A stretch of DNA of 64,000 nt from DATKJS01 sp964551995. Lineage in GTDB: Bacteria > Acidobacteriota > Aminicenantia > Aminicenantales > Saccharicenantaceae. Shown here in pieces: positions 61,204 to 64,000 of the stretch; within the stretch, counting starts at the first letter, position 1, and every line of letters starts with the position of its first letter. Below the pieces are notes generated by a model, which saw nothing but the letters and a program-made list of their open reading frames with translations, was not told the DNA's origin and made no database searches. The stretch spans positions 1-64,000 of the forward strand of contig CAZKFD010000010.1 in NCBI GenBank assembly GCA_964551995.1, written 5' to 3'. Position numbers and translations under genes: made by a program.

Positions 61204-61746
61204 ATGCCTGAAAAGCGATCAAAGAATCTGCCGGCGCTGTCTTCCCGGCCGGCTAAACACGGCCTGTATTCCTGGGTCGACAGCCGGCGCCTGCCTTACG
61301 GCCGGGCCTTCCAGAAGGTCAGGCGCGAGCTGGGCGCGATGCGGACGGAGATGATCGAGGCTCGGGGCGGAGACTCGGCCATCAGCCCGGAGCAGCGCAT
61401 CCTCATCGACTCGATCATCGAAGCCTTGGGTGTCCAGAAGCTGCTGGGGATGTATACGCGGCACTATGGTGTCATCAATGACCGGCAGGCAAAGCGGGGC
61501 AGCCTCGAGCTGTCCCCGATCCTGGCGAAGAACTGGGTGAGCTACGGGAATGTCGTGCGCCAGGCCATCCTCGCGCTCAAGGAGCTCGACGCCAGCCGGC
61601 CGGGAGAAACAGCGCCGGTCCTGGCGGATATCATCGCGTCGTACGATCGGAAAGCGGCGGCGGATGGGCATACCCCTGAGGCGGAGGGCGACCGAGGCGG
61701 GAAAGCCTCAGATACGGTACGGGAATCTGAGAATTCTAAACCTTAA
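61204..61746 (+). CDS. Phage-region protein, possible terminase small subunit
   Basis: The protein has 180 residues from the ATG at 61204 (GGAG 9 bases upstream; an in-frame ATG at 61189 is also possible). The N-terminal region is basic (KRSKNLPALSSRPAKHGLY); the body is helical (RRELGAMRTEMIEARGG, LILDSIIEALGVQKLL-like, YGNVVRQAILALKELDASR). No domain is certain. Being three genes ahead of the large terminase and P27-like in composition suggests a small-terminase or DNA-binding role. Confidence 0.5.
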   Translation: MPEKRSKNLPALSSRPAKHGLYSWVDSRRLPYGRAFQKVRRELGAMRTEMIEARGGDSAISPEQRILIDSIIEALGVQKLLGMYTRHYGVINDRQAKRGSLELSPILAKNWVSYGNVVRQAILALKELDASRPGETAPVLADIIASYDRKAAADGHTPEAEGDRGGKASDTVRESENSKP

Positions 61747-61756
61747 GAGGTATAAC

Positions 61757-62053
61757 ATGAACAGGATTTATTTCGTGCGTCACCCGGATCCGGGCCGGGC
61801 CGAGCAGCATCACGGCATCGATTTTCACTGCGGCCGCGGCAGCACCTCGTCCTACGCGAATGCGGTCAGGGCTGTCCGGGGTGGGTGCACGCTCGAAGAT
61901 CCGGCCGACCAGGCCGCAACGGAGAAGGCGATTGCGGCCGAGGACCAGGACAAGGCCGAGGGGGTGAAGCGGAACAGAGAGATTGAAGGGGCGATGGAGA
62001 TGCACGAGACGAGGCTTCACGACAGCGGGCGCAATTATTTCCCCAGCTATTAG
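61757..62053 (+). CDS. Small phage-region protein, hypothetical
   Basis: The protein has 98 residues; an AAGAGG site is 7 bases before the ATG at 61757. It is charged and Gln/Glu-rich in the second half (AIAAEDQDKAEGVKRN). No domain is recognised. It is 10 bases after the previous gene and in the same run. Confidence 0.55.
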   Translation: MNRIYFVRHPDPGRAEQHHGIDFHCGRGSTSSYANAVRAVRGGCTLEDPADQAATEKAIAAEDQDKAEGVKRNREIEGAMEMHETRLHDSGRNYFPSY

Positions 62054-62079
62054 GAGAAGGCCGAGAAGGAGGTGAAATC

Positions 62080-62415
62080 ATGAGACAGTCTCAGAAACGG
62101 GGCTTTCCTGGGCAGGAAGGCCGCTCTAACGCTTGTAGCGGGGCGAACGGACGCGAATTTGATGCGCAGGACGGACGGGCCGGGTCTCCCCATATGGTCA
62201 CCTGCCCCGTCTGCCTCAGGCAAGCGCTCCCGTCGCGTTCCGGCAGCCCCCGCCGGTTCTGCTCGCCGGAGTGTCGCTGGATGTCGTGGGCGCTTCGCAG
62301 GCTGGCCAAGGCTTCGTGGGAGGGTAGGGTGCCGGGGCTCTACCTCGAGATGCGGGCGGTCTTCGAGGAGGTCCCGCGTAAGGGCTTTGAAGAGGCGCGA
62401 AGGTTGATGGGATGA
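62080..62415 (+). CDS. Zinc-finger phage protein
   Basis: The protein has 111 residues; a strong GAGAAGGAGGTGA site precedes the ATG. Residues 48-70 hold CPVCLRQALPSRSGSPRRFC, followed by SPEC: a CxxC plus FCSxxC zinc-binding set, as in small zinc-finger proteins beside terminases. Stop overlaps the terminase start (ATGA), so the two are translationally coupled. Confidence 0.7.
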   Translation: MRQSQKRGFPGQEGRSNACSGANGREFDAQDGRAGSPHMVTCPVCLRQALPSRSGSPRRFCSPECRWMSWALRRLAKASWEGRVPGLYLEMRAVFEEVPRKGFEEARRLMG

Positions 62416-63803
62416 ACATCATCGAAGCCGTCGAGGATAAGGCGCTATTCGGTTCGCTCTTCAAGGACCCATCGACGTGGTGCAACTGGCGCGTGTTTTT
62501 AAAATCCGTTTTCGGCCTCGAGCTGACCGTCGAAGAAACGGAAACATTCAAACGCCTCACGGCAAGGTCCGTAGCGCCAGCTGGGCCCTTCTCGGAAGTG
62601 TTCGCGCTCGTTGGCCGGCGTGGTGGAAAGAGCTTCATTTCAGCGCTTATCGCGGTGTTCCTCGCGTGCTGCCGGGATTGGACGCCTTTCCTGGCACCTG
62701 GCGAATTCGGGTACGTGATGGTGATCGCTTCCGATCGGCAACAAGCGCGGGTCGTGCTGCACTATGTCAAAGGGATCCTGAAACTGCCCGTTTTCAAGGC
62801 CCTGGTTGCCGTCGACAATAAGTGGGAAATCGGACTCCGAAACCGCATCATCATCGCAATCAAGACGAGTGACTATCGCTCGCTCCGAGGCTTCACTGTC
62901 TGCGCCGCGGTCCTCGACGAGCTTGCCTTCTGGACCGCGACGGGCGAGAATCCGGCCCAGGAAATCCTGACGGCGTTGCGGCCGGCCCTGGCAACGACGC
63001 CCGGGAGTTTGCTGCTGGGCATTAGCACGCCGTACAGCCGCATCGGACCGCTCTATGAGTCTTACCACGAGAAATACGGCCAGGAGGACCCGCATGTCCT
63101 CGTGTGGAGGGCGCCGACTCGGGACATGAATCCGACCGTGCCTCAGGACGTCATCGACTGCGCGCTCGCCCGAGACTACACCGCGGCTCGGGCCGAGTGG
63201 CTGGCAGAATTTCGGGACGATCTCGAGGCTTTCTTGTCCGCGGCGGCGATCGAAAGCGCGGTAGTCAAGGGCCGGACGTTCATTCCGCCCAGCTCCGACA
63301 TAGAATACCGAGCCTTCGTGGACCCGTCCGGCGGGCGGGCCGACAGTTTCACGATGGCGATCGCGCACAGGACGCCGGAGGGCCGCATCATCGTCGACAA
63401 CGTCCTCGAAAAGAAGCCGCCCTTCCAGCCCTCGAACGCCGTCTATGAGTTCTCGCAGACGCTCGGCTGGTATGGCATCAATTACGTCTTCGGGGACCGC
63501 TATGCGGCCGAGTGGGTCGCGCAGACATTCAGGTCCCGCGGCGTTACCTACTGGCCCTCGAAGCTCAATAAATCCGAAATCTATCTAGAATTCGAGCCGT
63601 TGGTCGCTCAGGGCTCCGTCGAGCTCCCGGACAACGACAGGCTCGTTGAACAACTCAAGGGCCTGGAGCGGCGGACCCGCAGCGGAGGGAAGGACTCGGT
63701 GGATCACTTCCCGGGCCGGCACGATGACCTGGCGAATGCGGCCGCCGGCGCGGCCGTTTTGGCAAATCTCTATAGGCCGTCCGTATGGACAGCCATACCC
63801 TAA
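62412..63803 (+). CDS. Phage terminase large subunit
   Basis: The protein has 463 residues. ATPase part: adenine-binding/Q-like FKRLTARS, Walker A LVGRRGGKSFISALI (about residue 66), Walker B AAVLDELAFW (about 168) and the coupling LLGISTPYSRIGPLYESY. The nuclease domain begins at YRAFVDPSGGRADSFTMAI (about 296, first metal Asp) and ends with FPGRHDDLANAAAGAA, which holds the last catalytic Asp pair. It cuts and pumps phage DNA into proheads. All motifs look intact and length fits the family, so this element may be able to package DNA. Confidence 0.93.
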   Translation: MNIIEAVEDKALFGSLFKDPSTWCNWRVFLKSVFGLELTVEETETFKRLTARSVAPAGPFSEVFALVGRRGGKSFISALIAVFLACCRDWTPFLAPGEFGYVMVIASDRQQARVVLHYVKGILKLPVFKALVAVDNKWEIGLRNRIIIAIKTSDYRSLRGFTVCAAVLDELAFWTATGENPAQEILTALRPALATTPGSLLLGISTPYSRIGPLYESYHEKYGQEDPHVLVWRAPTRDMNPTVPQDVIDCALARDYTAARAEWLAEFRDDLEAFLSAAAIESAVVKGRTFIPPSSDIEYRAFVDPSGGRADSFTMAIAHRTPEGRIIVDNVLEKKPPFQPSNAVYEFSQTLGWYGINYVFGDRYAAEWVAQTFRSRGVTYWPSKLNKSEIYLEFEPLVAQGSVELPDNDRLVEQLKGLERRTRSGGKDSVDHFPGRHDDLANAAAGAAVLANLYRPSVWTAIP

Positions 63804-63821
63804 AATTTCAAGGAGTGTATG

Positions 63822-63949
63822 ATGGCTGAAAAAAAGATCTGAAGGCAAGCATCATGTTGGGGTTTGGCGCCTCACCCGAAAACTGGTCCAGCCAAAAATT
63901 GATGCGAGATTTTCGCTTGAATCGGGCCTCCCTAAGGAGCAGAGGATGA
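63822..63949 (+). pseudogene. Short frame interrupted at A7, possibly frameshifted
   Basis: AAGGAG sits 6 bases before the ATG, yet the zero frame stops after six codons (MAEKKI). The A AAA AAG heptamer at 63830-63836 is the classical -1 slippery sequence. A -1 slip gives DLKASIMLGFGASPENWSSQ and 22 further residues to a TGA that overlaps the next start (ATGA). An indel in A7, a programmed shift or interruption by an insertion sequence are all possible. Confidence 0.4.
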
Positions 63950-64000
63950 GGAAGAGTCGGTTCAATGAGGCCCGGATGTCCATTGCCCTGCGGCCTGGAT
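63946..64000 (+). CDS. Start of a gene cut by the window edge, IS3 OrfA-like
   Basis: ATG with AAGGAG at 63935-63940; the first residues are MRKSRFNEARMSIALRPG. This resembles the opening of IS3-family OrfA proteins (typically a KKSRFTE start, then an AL/IL segment). Only 18 codons are visible, so the call is tentative. Confidence 0.4.
   Translation, partial: MRKSRFNEARMSIALRPG

Noticed and set aside
60702..61211. 170-codon plus-strand frame across the GAACAG array
   Set aside because: Its codons follow the DNA repeats and hairpins, there is no ribosome site, and it overlaps the end of the ATPase gene.

Overview
The window looks like the chromosome of a Gram-negative, secretion-rich bacterium. 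It has many signal peptides and lipoboxes, a TonB-dependent receptor with a carboxypeptidase-regulatory-like plug, a porin-like barrel, a DUF4382 lipoprotein, an S10 peptidase, and MacB-type and ABC-2 exporters. The gene mix and the small secreted protein at 12162-12587 fit Acidobacteriota (perhaps the Aminicenantes side). That placement is inference, because there is no 16S or core marker here.

Region 1 (1-13.6 kb) is visibly less GC-rich than the rest and looks acquired. A truncated reading frame and an IS-end-like sequence open the window, and a related copy lies at 11866-11923. Between them is a same-strand cluster of exported proteins: a secreted protein apparently split in two at an A8 slippery run (1347-2959), two secreted caspase-fold (C14) peptidases with intact His/Cys dyads (3044-5434 and 5908-7539, the second with a strong promoter), and a 1396-residue secreted TPR protein (7580-11770). 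The region ends at a tRNA-Arg(CCG) next to the C-terminal relic of a tyrosine integrase. This cluster is the best candidate for an undescribed system.

Region 2 (13.6-39 kb) is GC-rich chromosome with individually transcribed genes: polysaccharide deacetylase, ThuA-like protein, flavodoxin-type reductase, ferredoxin-tailed aldo/keto reductase, a secreted C1 (bleomycin-hydrolase-type) peptidase, an aspartyl protease, a methyltransferase, a polysaccharide-lyase-like protein, a porin, an ammonium transporter beside a NarL-type two-component pair, SDR, DUF4382 lipoprotein, TetR regulator with its operator, a membrane acyltransferase, an S10 peptidase and methylglyoxal synthase. A 40-bp promoter-like repeat occurs three times at 13.8-17.1 kb, and a 44-bp repeat follows two neighbouring genes at 35-36.6 kb.

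Region 3 (39-57.7 kb) has two exporters. The first is a tightly overlapping five-gene operon (ATPase, three successive HlyD-like adaptors, MacB-type permease) behind a well-formed sigma-54 promoter. It is convergent with a TonB-dependent receptor, which shares a strand with a small His/Cys-rich secreted protein. The second is an ABC-2 exporter (ATPase plus two permeases) directly downstream of a lipoprotein built from seven 46-residue repeats. Small lipoproteins, a His-rich zinc-ribbon peptide and an Smr-domain protein fill the rest.

Region 4 (57.8-64 kb) is the left part of a prophage or phage-like element next to tRNA-Lys(CTT). It holds a MerR-like regulator, an excisionase-like HTH protein, a DnaB-N/RecA-like ATPase fusion, an array of GAACAG repeats, probable packaging genes and a terminase large subunit. 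What looks like the start of an IS3-type transposase lies at the window edge. No integrase is visible, so the element probably extends past the window.
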